Source: Candidatus Caldarchaeum sp. (GTDB taxonomy: Archaea; Thermoproteota; Nitrososphaeria_A; Caldarchaeales; Caldarchaeaceae). From it: 7,195 nt of DNA. Location of the stretch: positions 1 to 7,195 of the forward strand of contig JANXEM010000051.1 in the NCBI GenBank assembly GCA_025058435.1, read 5' to 3'. Shown in pieces: positions 1 through 6,448 of the stretch. The notes beneath the pieces are model-generated. The model had not been told where the DNA came from and did no database searches. It worked only from the letters and a program-made list of their open reading frames with translations. Both the position numbers and the translations under genes were made by a program. Each line of letters starts with the position of its first letter. The first letter of the stretch is position 1.

Positions 1-1152
1 AACGCAGCCGAATTCAACATCACGTTGTTCGACTACTTCAGCCCGTTCCAGGGGATAGTTCACGTCATCGGGCCCGAGCTCGGCTTAACCATTCCCGGGA
101 TCACGCTCGTCTGCGGAGACAGTCACACATCTACCCACGGAGCTTTCGGAGCGCTTGCCTTCGGGATAGGAACAAGCGAAGGGGAACACGTTTTTGCGAC
201 GCAGACTCTGTGGCTCAAAAAACCGAAGCAAATGAACATCACGCTGAATGGAGGGCTTCAACAAAACGTCACGGCGAAGGACGTCATCCTCTACATTATC
301 CGCAAACTCGGGACCGGCGGATGCATCGGCCACGTCGTCGAATTCACTGGCCCTTTGACGAAGGAGCTTAGCGTTGAAGAACGGATGACGCTGGCCAACA
401 TGAGCATCGAAGGCGGGGCCCGGACGGCCATCATCGAACCCGACGAGAAAGTCTTCAACTACATCAGAGACGCGCCCTACGCGCCGAAGGGCCGCGAATG
501 GGATGAAGCGATGGAATACTGGCGGGCCCTCAGGACGGAGCCGAACGCAAAATACGACACAACGTATTCCTTCGATGTTTCGGGGCTTGAGCCGCAGGTG
601 ACTTGGGGGACGAACCCGGGGATGACTGTAGGAGTCTCCGAGAACGTTCCTTCTCCGGAGGATTTTGACGACCCGGCTGAGCGGAGGTCTGTGGAGAGGG
701 CCCTCGAATACATGGGGCTGCGGCCGGGCATGAAGATATCCGACATCAGCGTTGACACGGTTTTCATCGGAAGCTGCACCAACGCGCGCCTCAGCGACCT
801 CGTGGACGTCGCGCGCCTCGTCAAAGGCAGGCAGAAGGCAGCCGGCGTGAGAGTTCTCGTCGTCCCCGGAAGCATGCTCACCAAAAGAAGAGCCGAAAGG
901 ATGGGGCTTCACCGCATCTTCATCGAAGCCGGGTTCGAGTGGCGGAACAGCGGATGCAGCATGTGCATCGCCATGAACGAAGACCGGCTCAGGCCCGGAG
1001 AAAGATGCCTATCAACCAGCAACCGCAACTTCGAAAACAGGCAGGGAGTAGGAGGGAGAACACACCTCGCCAGCCCACTGGTGGCGGCGGCGACAGCGCT
1101 AACCGGAAAAATAACAGACCCAAGACAATATGAACTAAGTGACCTAGCGTAG
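1..1152 (+). CDS. leuC: 3-isopropylmalate dehydratase large subunit, 5'-truncated by window edge
   Basis: This is the catalytic large subunit of isopropylmalate isomerase. With LeuD it converts 2-isopropylmalate to 3-isopropylmalate in leucine synthesis, in the cytoplasm, using a 4Fe-4S cluster. The frame is open from base 1, so 383 codons are present. By comparison with the roughly 466-residue E. coli protein, about 90 N-terminal residues lie outside the window. Diagnostic stretches are [49 protein letters not shown] and [12 protein letters not shown]. The three cluster cysteines are visible: one in GSCTN (775-777) and two in CSMC (955-957, 964-966). The long E. coli-type form with the [10 protein letters not shown] segment is seen, rather than the shorter form usual in archaea. 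No leuD adjoins it downstream, and the upstream side is unseen. Family assignment is near certain. A TTG at 25 is only an internal codon, not a start. Confidence 0.96.
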   Translation, partial: NAAEFNITLFDYFSPFQGIVHVIGPELGLTIPGITLVCGDSHTSTHGAFGALAFGIGTSEGEHVFATQTLWLKKPKQMNITLNGGLQQNVTAKDVILYIIRKLGTGGCIGHVVEFTGPLTKELSVEERMTLANMSIEGGARTAIIEPDEKVFNYIRDAPYAPKGREWDEAMEYWRALRTEPNAKYDTTYSFDVSGLEPQVTWGTNPGMTVGVSENVPSPEDFDDPAERRSVERALEYMGLRPGMKISDISVDTVFIGSCTNARLSDLVDVARLVKGRQKAAGVRVLVVPGSMLTKRRAERMGLHRIFIEAGFEWRNSGCSMCIAMNEDRLRPGERCLSTSNRNFENRQGVGGRTHLASPLVAAATALTGKITDPRQYELSDLA

Positions 1153-1155
1153 CAA

Positions 1156-1165
1156 CCTTAAGTAA
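1156..1165 (+). promoter_or_regulatory. Putative TATA box for the first HEPN gene
   Basis: AACCTTAAGTAA sits just after the leuC stop. Its first TA step lies about 27 bases before the ATG at 1187, the spacing expected for a leaderless archaeal transcript. No Shine-Dalgarno site precedes that ATG, which fits. The element resembles the boxes before the genes at 2100, 5074, 7026 and 7122. The call rests on sequence pattern only. Confidence 0.5.
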
Positions 1166-1186
1166 TTTCTTCGTCGCTGAACATCC

Positions 1187-1587
1187 ATGAGAAGGGCCGC
1201 CGACTGGGTCAGGCAGGCGAAAGCAGACCTCAAAGCAGCAAAAGACCTGCTGAACACGGGCAACCACGCGTGGAGCTGTTTCGCAAGCCATCAAGCGCTG
1301 AAAAGGCATTGAAGGCGGTTCTCGAACATTTCGGCCATCCGAGAACTGGCCACGACCTCGTCGAGCTCGTGAACGAAGTAAATAAATTAACTCCGGTTAC
1401 GTGGGAGGTAAAGGATGATTCCCGCGTCCTAAACAGATACTACATTACACCTCGTTATCCCAACGCTTTTCCCGGCGGAGCCCCATCCGATATGTTTGAT
1501 AGAACCGATGCAGAGGATGCTTTGCGGAGGGCTGAGAGAATCGTTGCTTTTGCCGGAGAAGTTACGAGGCTTACCCAAGGCGGATAA
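1187..1587 (+). pseudogene. HEPN domain protein, frame-broken (first HEPN of two)
   Basis: Joining two frames gives a 133-residue HEPN protein, the usual length for the family of MNT partners and toxin-like RNases. Frame one starts at ATG 1187 with MRRAADWVRQAKADLKAAKD, continues through WSCFASHQA, and hits TGA at 1310-1312 after 41 codons. Frame two, entered near 1297, continues AEKALKAVLEHFG, GHDLVELV and YYITPRYPNA and ends at TAA 1585-1587. The join restores the classic motif HQAAEKALKA with exactly one base missing. An uninterrupted product would therefore need a base insertion or a -1 ribosomal shift near 1289-1305. No standard slippery heptamer is seen. Frame two has a GTG at 1270 that could start a truncated protein, but no ribosome site precedes it. 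No clear R-x4-6-H RNase motif is visible. The 3' end overlaps the MNT gene. HEPN identity is secure; whether it is a pseudogene, a sequence error or recoded is open. Confidence 0.82.
1526..1530 (+). promoter_or_regulatory. Possible ribosome binding site of the first MNT gene
   Basis: GGAGG lies inside the 3' end of the HEPN gene, 13 bases before TTG 1544. The spacing is long, so it supports that start only weakly. It is the best purine block near any candidate start of this gene. Confidence 0.3.
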
Positions 1588-1987
1588 GCTGGAAAACACT
1601 GTAAGAAACATTCTGCGTGAAAGAAGCGGTGAGGTTGTTTCGGTTGTTTTGTTCGGCTCGATGGCGAAGGATGAATGGACAATTTACAGCGACTTCGACC
1701 TCATAGTCGTCGTTTCACGGAACGGAAGAAGAATCATCGACCGCATTCTGGAATACAGCGCCTACGTCGAAGGGCCTGTCGACCTTTTTGTCTACTCGGT
1801 CGACGAGGTGTTGAAGATGTTTGAGGACTTCAACGTTTTGGTTCTCGATGCGTTGAAGGATGGTGTGGTCCTTTATGATAACGGTTTTTGGCAGGGCCTT
1901 CGGAGACGGTTGAATGAGCTTGTGGAAGGCGGTGTTTTGACGCCGGAGCGGCGGGGATGGGCCATAAACCCGAAACGCGGAAGCTAA
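1544..1987 (+). CDS. MNT-type minimal nucleotidyltransferase, partner of the first HEPN
   Basis: This is a small nucleotidyltransferase of the polymerase-beta fold. In HEPN-MNT pairs such proteins act as antitoxins, and some AMPylate the HEPN partner. The signature is clear: LFGSMAKDEWTIYSDFDLIV carries the Gly-Ser and the two metal-binding aspartates of SDFD, and the third carboxylate is in GPVDLFVY. All three acids are present, so an active enzyme is likely. The frame is open from TTG 1496, with ATG codons at 1508 and 1517 and TTG codons at 1544 and 1550. I prefer 1544 (147 residues) because longer forms overlap the conserved HEPN C-terminus more and GGAGG lies upstream, but the start is uncertain. 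The HEPN overlap is 44 bases from TTG 1544 and 92 from TTG 1496, implying translational coupling. The C-terminal 25 residues, after LNELVEGG, end in a basic tail. Confidence 0.88.
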   Translation: MLLPEKLRGLPKADKLENTVRNILRERSGEVVSVVLFGSMAKDEWTIYSDFDLIVVVSRNGRRIIDRILEYSAYVEGPVDLFVYSVDEVLKMFEDFNVLVLDALKDGVVLYDNGFWQGLRRRLNELVEGGVLTPERRGWAINPKRGS

Positions 1988-2026
1988 ACACCCTGACACG
2001 TCCTGCAGATAGGGAAAAGAGGAAAC

Positions 2027-2043
2027 CTTCGGAATGTCCGAAG
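2027..2043. terminator. Hairpin after the first MNT gene, possible terminator
   Basis: CTTCGGA-ATG-TCCGAAG is a perfect 7-base-pair stem with a 3-base loop, 39 bases after the MNT stop. No T-run follows directly; the nearest is TTTT at 2064-2067. It may be a transcript-end or RNA-stability structure, or an operator. Function is inferred. Confidence 0.3.
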
Positions 2044-2048
2044 TTCAA

Positions 2049-2061
2049 GGTTACCGTAACC
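2049..2061. promoter_or_regulatory. Perfect 13-base palindrome abutting the acyl-CoA synthetase TATA box
   Basis: GGTTACCGTAACC is a 6-1-6 perfect inverted repeat. Its right half runs into the TATA-like stretch CCCCTTTTAGT, where the B recognition element should lie. That position suits an operator for a dimeric regulator that blocks or recruits the transcription factors. No regulator gene is in the window. Confidence 0.4.
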
Positions 2062-2070
2062 CCTTTTAGT
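2060..2070 (+). promoter_or_regulatory. Putative TATA box of the acyl-CoA synthetase gene
   Basis: AACCCCTTTTAGT matches the promoter elements before the other genes here. The first A after the T-run (2068) predicts a transcript start near 2093-2096, leaving only a few bases before TTG 2100. GGTG at 2087-2090 might serve as a ribosome site if transcription starts further upstream. Confidence 0.45.
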
Positions 2071-2099
2071 CTCCATGAACAACTATGGTGTGGGATTGA

Positions 2100-4838
2100 T
2101 TGGCCAGTTTGGCGAAGATGTTCAACCCCGCCGTCGTCGCCTTAATCGGTGCAACGGATAAACCCGGGTCCGTCGGTCTTGCTCTCCTAGAAAACCTTTT
2201 GACTGGAAAAGCTAGACGCCGAATCTACGCCGTCAACCCGAACCGTGAAACAGTTCAGGGCCTCAAATGCTACTCATCCATCCGAGAAGTCCCAGAGCAT
2301 GTCGACCTCGCGGTCATCGCAACACCCGCACGCACCGTTCCATCCATCGTCGAAGAATGCGGAGAAGCCGGCGTTGAAGGGGTTGTGATAATTTCGGCAG
2401 GGTTCAAGGAGATTGGGGAAGAGGGTAGAAGGCTTGAAGAGGAAATCGACGAAATAAGGCAGAGGTACGGCGTTCGTGTGCTCGGGCCTAACTGCATGGG
2501 CTTCATCCGCCCCCACATTTCGTTAAACGCATCTTTCTTCAGCAAATCACCCGAACCCGGCCAGATAGCCTTCATTTCGCAGAGCGGAGCCCTTGGTTCG
2601 TCGATACTTGACTGGGCCGTCAGCAGACACATCGGCTTCAGCATGTTCGCGTCCCTCGGCTCGATGCTCGACATCGATTTCGGCGACCTCATCGACTTCC
2701 TCGGACAAGACCCCTACACCAAAAGCATCCTCCTCTACATGGAGAACGTCGGAAACGCACGCAAATTCATGAGCGCCGCAAGAGGGTTCGCCCGCAACAA
2801 GCCCATCATCGTCATCAAGCCCGGCAAGTATGAGATTGCGGCGAAAGCAGCTAAATCACACACGGGAGCGCTTGTAGGCAGCTTTGAGGTTTACAGAGCG
2901 GCCTTTCGAAGAGCAGGAGTCGTACGTGTCGACGAAATTCAGGAGCTGTTCAACTGCGCCAGCGTCCTCGACTCCCGCCGTCTCCCCGTCGGCCCCAACC
3001 TCGCCATAGTGACCAACGCAGGCGGTCTCGGCGTAATCACGGCTGACGCAGTCGAAGAATACGGCGCACGTATTGCTACGCTTTCGCCGCAGACCATCGA
3101 ATCACTCGACATGGTTCTGCCGAGTTTCTGGAGCAGGGGAAATCCGATAGACCTTCTGGGGGACGCAGACATCAATAGATACACAACCGCCTTGAAGCTT
3201 TGTCTCATCGACCCAAACGTCGACGGCATCATCGTTATCTACACACCCCAGGGAGCGGCTCAGCCCAACGAACTCGCCGAAGCAATAGTTCAAATCGTGA
3301 AGGAAAGCGAATGGGTCAAGCCTGTTTTGACGGTGTGGGTCGGCGGCGAATCACTCGCCGAGGCCAGGAGAATGTTCCATGAAAACGACATCCCGACCTA
3401 CGAAACACCTGAACAAGCCGTAAAAACCTACATCTACATGTACAAGTACAAGCGAAACCTCGAGCTCCTCTACGAAACACCAGAAGACCTTCCCATCGAC
3501 CCATCGCCACCCAAAAACTTCCTCAAACTCTTGGTGCGAAAAGCATTGAACGAGGGCCGTCACGTGCTAGACTTCGACGAAGCCAACAAATTCCTCGACG
3601 TCTACGGCATTCCTAGGGCGGACGGAGAATTCGTCTCAACCGTCGAGGAAGCGGTCGTTGCGGCACGAAGGATCGGATACCCGGTGGTCCTCAAAGTTGT
3701 TTCGCCGAAGATAATTCACAAAACCGACGTGGGCGGCGTGGTGCTGAACATCACGTCGGAGAGCGAGCTGCGCAAAGCTTTTTCGAGGATGAACGAAGCG
3801 GTCAAGAATGTTTTGTCGGATGCAGACATCAAGGGTTTTTATTTGCAGAAGATGGTTGAACCCGTTCATTACGAGTTGATCGTAGGCTCAAAGAAAGACC
3901 ATGACTTCGGGTCTGTGATAATGTTTGGAGCCGGGGGTGTTGCCACGGAGTTCCTGAAGGACACAGCCGTCGGGCTTCCTCCGCTGAATCAGGTCCTCGC
4001 TAGGAGAATCATGGAGGAGACGAAAATCTACGACGTTCTCCAGAAAGGCCTGCGGAACAAACCACCCGCCAACATAAAGAAAATAGAGGAAACGATAGTT
4101 CGTTTCTCGAACATCATCGTCGACTTTCCTGAAATAAAGGAAGCCGAGATCAACCCCTTGATCGTCGCGGGAGACCAAGTTGTTTCCGCGGACTGCAGGA
4201 TACTGCTCGACCCTGATTTTAGCCCAGGTGAAGAACCTTACCAGCATCTCGTGATTTCGCCGTATCCGACGAAGTATGTGAGGCCTTGGAGGCTGAAGGA
4301 TGGCCGGATGGTTTTGCTTCGGCCGATCAAGCCGGAGGACGAGCCGATCGAATACGAGTTGATCAAGGGGTTGTCGGAGGAGTCGAGCCGTTTCAGGTTC
4401 TTCCAAGTGATAAGGGATATTACTCATGAGATGCTTGTGAGGTTTTGTAACATCGACTACGACAGGGAGATGGCTATCATCGCCGAATACCGTGAAGACG
4501 GGAAAGTAAGAAACGTTGGTGTGGGAAGGCTGATCATCGAGCCCGACCGACGGAGAGCGGAGTTCGCGGTTTTGGTTGCCGACGACTTCCAGGGCAAAGG
4601 CCTCGGAACAAAGCTCATCGACACCATAATCGAAGTCGCCCAGGACAAGAAAGTGTCAACCATCTACGGCATAGTCCTCCCCGAAAACACACGGATGATA
4701 AACCTCGCCAAGAAGATGGGGTTCACGGTCAAACGCCGAACCGATGACATTTACGTCGAACTCAGACTCGACACGGAGAAACCAGTTGAAACAATGCCCA
4801 AACCACGGCAAATAACACTAGAAACCAAAGAAATCTAG
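2100..4838 (+). CDS. ADP-forming acyl-CoA synthetase fused to a C-terminal GNAT acetyltransferase
   Basis: This 912-residue protein carries the whole NDP-forming acyl-CoA synthetase (acyl-CoA + ADP + phosphate to acid + CoA + ATP, reversible) in one chain, plus an acetyltransferase. Order: CoA-binding Rossmann domain about 8-140 (GATDKPGSVG at 17-26); succinyl-CoA-ligase-like domains about 150-450 (SQSGALG from 160); ATP-grasp about 475-700; GNAT about 727-893 with the acetyl-CoA loop QGKGLG at 831-836. Both phosphorylatable histidines are present, H254 in KSHTGALVG and H540 in IIHKTDVGG, so the synthetase half looks catalytic. The architecture matches bacterial Pat/PatZ lysine acetyltransferases (about 886 residues); from memory, the synthetase half of Pat is thought to be degenerate. 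Related synthetases in ammonia-oxidising archaea use 3-hydroxypropionate or 4-hydroxybutyrate, so acetate is not assured. TTG 2100 is preceded in frame by a stop; TTG 2109 and ATG 2118 are alternatives, but the family's LxxxFNP start favours the first two. Confidence 0.95.
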   Translation: MASLAKMFNPAVVALIGATDKPGSVGLALLENLLTGKARRRIYAVNPNRETVQGLKCYSSIREVPEHVDLAVIATPARTVPSIVEECGEAGVEGVVIISAGFKEIGEEGRRLEEEIDEIRQRYGVRVLGPNCMGFIRPHISLNASFFSKSPEPGQIAFISQSGALGSSILDWAVSRHIGFSMFASLGSMLDIDFGDLIDFLGQDPYTKSILLYMENVGNARKFMSAARGFARNKPIIVIKPGKYEIAAKAAKSHTGALVGSFEVYRAAFRRAGVVRVDEIQELFNCASVLDSRRLPVGPNLAIVTNAGGLGVITADAVEEYGARIATLSPQTIESLDMVLPSFWSRGNPIDLLGDADINRYTTALKLCLIDPNVDGIIVIYTPQGAAQPNELAEAIVQIVKESEWVKPVLTVWVGGESLAEARRMFHENDIPTYETPEQAVKTYIYMYKYKRNLELLYETPEDLPIDPSPPKNFLKLLVRKALNEGRHVLDFDEANKFLDVYGIPRADGEFVSTVEEAVVAARRIGYPVVLKVVSPKIIHKTDVGGVVLNITSESELRKAFSRMNEAVKNVLSDADIKGFYLQKMVEPVHYELIVGSKKDHDFGSVIMFGAGGVATEFLKDTAVGLPPLNQVLARRIMEETKIYDVLQKGLRNKPPANIKKIEETIVRFSNIIVDFPEIKEAEINPLIVAGDQVVSADCRILLDPDFSPGEEPYQHLVISPYPTKYVRPWRLKDGRMVLLRPIKPEDEPIEYELIKGLSEESSRFRFFQVIRDITHEMLVRFCNIDYDREMAIIAEYREDGKVRNVGVGRLIIEPDRRRAEFAVLVADDFQGKGLGTKLIDTIIEVAQDKKVSTIYGIVLPENTRMINLAKKMGFTVKRRTDDIYVELRLDTEKPVETMPKPRQITLETKEI

Positions 4839-4844
4839 ACAACA

Positions 4845-4852
4845 TTTTATAT
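4845..4852 (+). promoter_or_regulatory. TATA-like box in the spacer
   Basis: TTTTATAT, 6 bases after the synthetase stop, is the closest match to an archaeal TATA consensus in the window. If it works on the plus strand, transcription would begin near 4871-4876, at a GTG and just before a palindrome. It could instead just be AT-rich terminator sequence. Confidence 0.3.
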
Positions 4853-4870
4853 CCCACAGCTCAGCCTAAT

Positions 4871-5038
4871 GTGTTCCGATTCAATCGGTTTGACGGTCTT
4901 CCCTATTTTTCGCTGACAATCCTTTTCCCAAGTAGCCTAGGTCTTGACAGAAGCCTCTGCGTCTTCTTCACCGTTTGTTATCCAGAAAACCCTCGCAACT
5001 TCATCGTTTTCGCCGATCATGGGCTTATGACTGAGTAA
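4871..5038 (+). CDS. Possible 55-residue leaderless mini-ORF, doubtful
   Basis: The frame runs from GTG 4871 to TAA 5036-5038. The GTG lies 22 bases after the A of the TATA-like box at 4845-4852. The product is rich in Phe and Leu (VFRFNRFDGLPYFSL..., then CVFFTVCYPEN) and resembles no family I know. An ATG at 4869 is in another frame and gives only 15 residues. It could be a real small protein, part of an untranslated RNA, or the shadow of the minus-strand frame opposite. Evidence is promoter position and openness only. Confidence 0.15.
   Translation: MFRFNRFDGLPYFSLTILFPSSLGLDRSLCVFFTVCYPENPRNFIVFADHGLMTE
4876..4888. repeat. Perfect 13-base palindrome in the spacer
   Basis: CCGATTCAATCGG is a 6-1-6 inverted repeat about 27 bases after the TATA-like box. 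It could be an operator or a short RNA hairpin. It has the same geometry as the palindrome at 2049-2061 but a different sequence. Confidence 0.3.
4903..5020 (-). pseudogene. Possible decayed small gene on the minus strand, doubtful
   Basis: From ATG 5020 the minus strand reads a protein-like 27-residue stretch (MIGENDEVARVFWITNGEED..., charged and hydrophilic) to TAG at 4939-4937. In the next frame a matching continuation (RPRLLGKRIVSEK) runs to TAG at 4905-4903. This suggests a roughly 40-residue gene with one frame break. The minus-strand stretch ACATAAAAG at about 5043-5051 lies near -28 from this ATG, so the TATA box there could serve both directions. No family is recognised; the composition of the peptide is the only coding argument. 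Confidence 0.18.
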
Positions 5039-5040
5039 GC

Positions 5041-5051
5041 AACTCTTTTAT
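5041..5051 (+). promoter_or_regulatory. Putative TATA box that decides the start of the nuclease-like gene
   Basis: AACTCTTTTATG matches the AACCCCTTTTAG-type elements elsewhere here. Its A (5050) lies 24 bases before GTG 5074, the leaderless spacing seen for the other genes. If it is the promoter, the ATG at 5050 is inside the TATA box and cannot be translated. A weaker box, GGCTTATGA at 5022-5030, would instead suit ATG 5050. Confidence 0.45.
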
Positions 5052-5073
5052 GTTGGACGCGATTTGTCCACAC

Positions 5074-6141
5074 GTGCTCCTTATTTCCGATGAGAAATTG
5101 AAAACGGCCTTGAACAGGGCCAGAGATTTTCGGGAGGGGTTTTACGGGCACATGCGAAGCGAGGAATCTTTCGCGACTTTGAGGGAAAGTAAGACGAAGA
5201 TGTTGCAGAATCTACTGAGCACAAATAGATTGGGGCAGCTGACCGAGGATGGCGTGTTCCTTTTAGCTGAAAACCTGTGGTCTACTATGATGTGGACTAA
5301 CAAACAGTATGTCACACAATCGTGGATTCGAGGCGCTGGTGAAATCGACAATCTGAGAAAAGCATTAACCGACCTAATTTGGGGACCAGACGATATAGCT
5401 AAGAGATACGACCGTTTCAGGAATCAAGTTAAAGGTATGGGAAGCGCCACGATTACCGAGATACTGAATGCAGCACGGCCCGGAGACTATCCTATATGGA
5501 ATCAGCAGGTTAGAAGAGCTCTTGAAAAACTCGGAATACAGGAGTTATCAAAACTTTCCAACATCAACGGCAGCCAATACAAACAAATAATCAACATGCT
5601 CAAACCATTTATCGAGGTCATAAAGGACAAAAATAATCTACCAAACCCCGATTATCTGGACTTAGATTATTTCTTCTATTATGTGGCGACAGGCGTTGAC
5701 ACCAGTAAGGTCGACATAGGACAAGAGCATGAACTTGACCATGAAGAAATGGTTAGATGGTTGATGCAGGTGGGTTCTGGCCTCGGTTTTGAGGTGATGA
5801 GCGAAGTTCCCATAGCTCCGGGAGCGAAGGTTGACGTAGTGTGGCAAACCCGTATAGCTAACCTGGGCGCCGTAAAGTACATGTTTGAGGTGCACGTCGG
5901 GGGAAGCATCGATTCTTTGTTGATGAACTTTTCTAAGGCTGTGAGCGACGCCTCTGTACAGAAAGTAGTTGCCGTATCACATGCGAAAGCGCTGGAGAAA
6001 ATCCGCATGGAAGCCGCCCAGCTAAAATACTTACATGATAAAATCATTTACTGGGAAGTCGATGACTTAAGACGTGTCACTGAACTGATTGAAGAGCTAA
6101 ACAGCATTATGCAAAAACTTGGGCTGATTAAGTTTGGCTAA
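5074..6141 (+). CDS. Uncharacterised protein with helix-hairpin-helix-like and restriction-endonuclease-like regions
   Basis: I recognise no named family. Numbered from GTG 5074 the protein has 355 residues (363 from ATG 5050). Residues 1-115 are mainly helical and hydrophilic. Residues about 119-142 read KGMGSATITEILNAARPGDY followed by PIWNQQVRRAL, the pattern of a helix-hairpin-helix DNA-binding segment ending in the P-x-W-[DN] motif of several archaeal DUFs. Residues about 224-325 resemble a PD-(D/E)xK nuclease core: GFEVMSEV, then KVDVVW (D254), then YMFEVHVGGSIDSLL (E272), then KVVAVS. The usual lysine after the glutamate is replaced by His274 (E-V-H), so catalysis is uncertain. No membrane segment or signal peptide is seen. 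The gene looks more AT-rich than its neighbours, suggesting separate ancestry. It lies between two HEPN-MNT modules, and its TAA abuts the stop of the convergent MNT gene. A role in nucleic-acid defence or repair is inference. Confidence 0.85.
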   Translation: MLLISDEKLKTALNRARDFREGFYGHMRSEESFATLRESKTKMLQNLLSTNRLGQLTEDGVFLLAENLWSTMMWTNKQYVTQSWIRGAGEIDNLRKALTDLIWGPDDIAKRYDRFRNQVKGMGSATITEILNAARPGDYPIWNQQVRRALEKLGIQELSKLSNINGSQYKQIINMLKPFIEVIKDKNNLPNPDYLDLDYFFYYVATGVDTSKVDIGQEHELDHEEMVRWLMQVGSGLGFEVMSEVPIAPGAKVDVVWQTRIANLGAVKYMFEVHVGGSIDSLLMNFSKAVSDASVQKVVAVSHAKALEKIRMEAAQLKYLHDKIIYWEVDDLRRVTELIEELNSIMQKLGLIKFG

Positions 6142-6441
6142 TCAGATTCTTCTTGCTTTAGTGCTCGAAAGGTAGTTTTTTGCTTTTTCTGGTGTTTGGA
6201 CGTGGATTTCGAATGGTGTTGTTATTCCTGCTTTCCAGAGTTCGGCGTGTATGACCGCTGGTTCGGTTCGTGTTGCCACAAGGATGTCGATGTCTCTTGA
6301 ATATGTGTGGGTTCCTTCGGCGACGGAGCCGAACAGGTAAATTTCCGCCTTTTCGTCGACCGCCTCCACCGTCTGCTTGATTTTGGTTAGATATTTTTCG
6401 AGGTTTTCGAATATTTTACGCCGTCTCAAAGCCTCCGACAC
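6142..6441 (-). CDS. MNT-type minimal nucleotidyltransferase, partner of the second HEPN
   Basis: This 99-residue protein is a minimal nucleotidyltransferase, the usual antitoxin-like or AMPylating partner of HEPN proteins. The motif LFGSVAEGTHTYSRDIDILV gives G38-S39 and the metal ligands D50 and D52. The third acidic position is glutamate (E78 in PFEIHV) instead of aspartate, a variant common in this archaeal group as I recall it. The GTG at 6441 is the only start: upstream in the frame the next stop is reached before any other start codon. It begins 7 bases after the HEPN stop, so the pair is one transcript with no separate promoter or clear ribosome site. Its TGA (6144-6142) directly adjoins the TAA of the convergent gene. 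It is shorter than the first MNT and is only generally similar to it outside the catalytic motif. Confidence 0.9.
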   Translation of the reverse strand: MSEALRRRKIFENLEKYLTKIKQTVEAVDEKAEIYLFGSVAEGTHTYSRDIDILVATRTEPAVIHAELWKAGITTPFEIHVQTPEKAKNYLSSTKARRI

Positions 6442-6448
6442 GAGAAGG

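Larger units (their letters stand above)
4839..5073. other. Intergenic spacer with promoter-like signals and no secure gene
   Basis: This 235-base gap is more AT-rich than the flanking synthetase gene. It contains a strong TATA-like stretch at 4845-4852, a 13-base palindrome at 4876-4888, a T-run CCCTATTTTT ending at 4910 that could end transcription, and the promoter of the next gene at 5041-5051. Two mutually antisense mini-ORFs (listed separately) are the only coding candidates. No tRNA or recognisable C/D-box RNA is seen. Confidence 0.6.

Noticed and set aside
85..912. 275-codon open frame on the minus strand
   Set aside because: It lies wholly opposite leuC, whose conserved motifs are unambiguous. 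The peptide has no family resemblance and is rich in Arg, His, Asp and Val, as expected for a shadow of a GC-rich gene.
1289..1312. Programmed -1 frameshift signal in the first HEPN
   Set aside because: The only candidate slip sequence, CTG AAA AGG, does not allow re-pairing after a -1 slip, and no clear downstream stem or pseudoknot was found. It stays only as a hypothesis in the frame-break finding.
1270..1587. Independent 105-residue protein from GTG 1270
   Set aside because: The conserved HEPN first helix lies upstream in the other frame, and the first residues in this frame before 1297 (VELFRKPSS) fit no HEPN pattern, so this is the second half of a broken gene.
3888..4427. 179-codon open frame on the minus strand
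   Set aside because: It is antisense to the ATP-grasp and GNAT parts of the synthetase and has no recognisable domain or start context.
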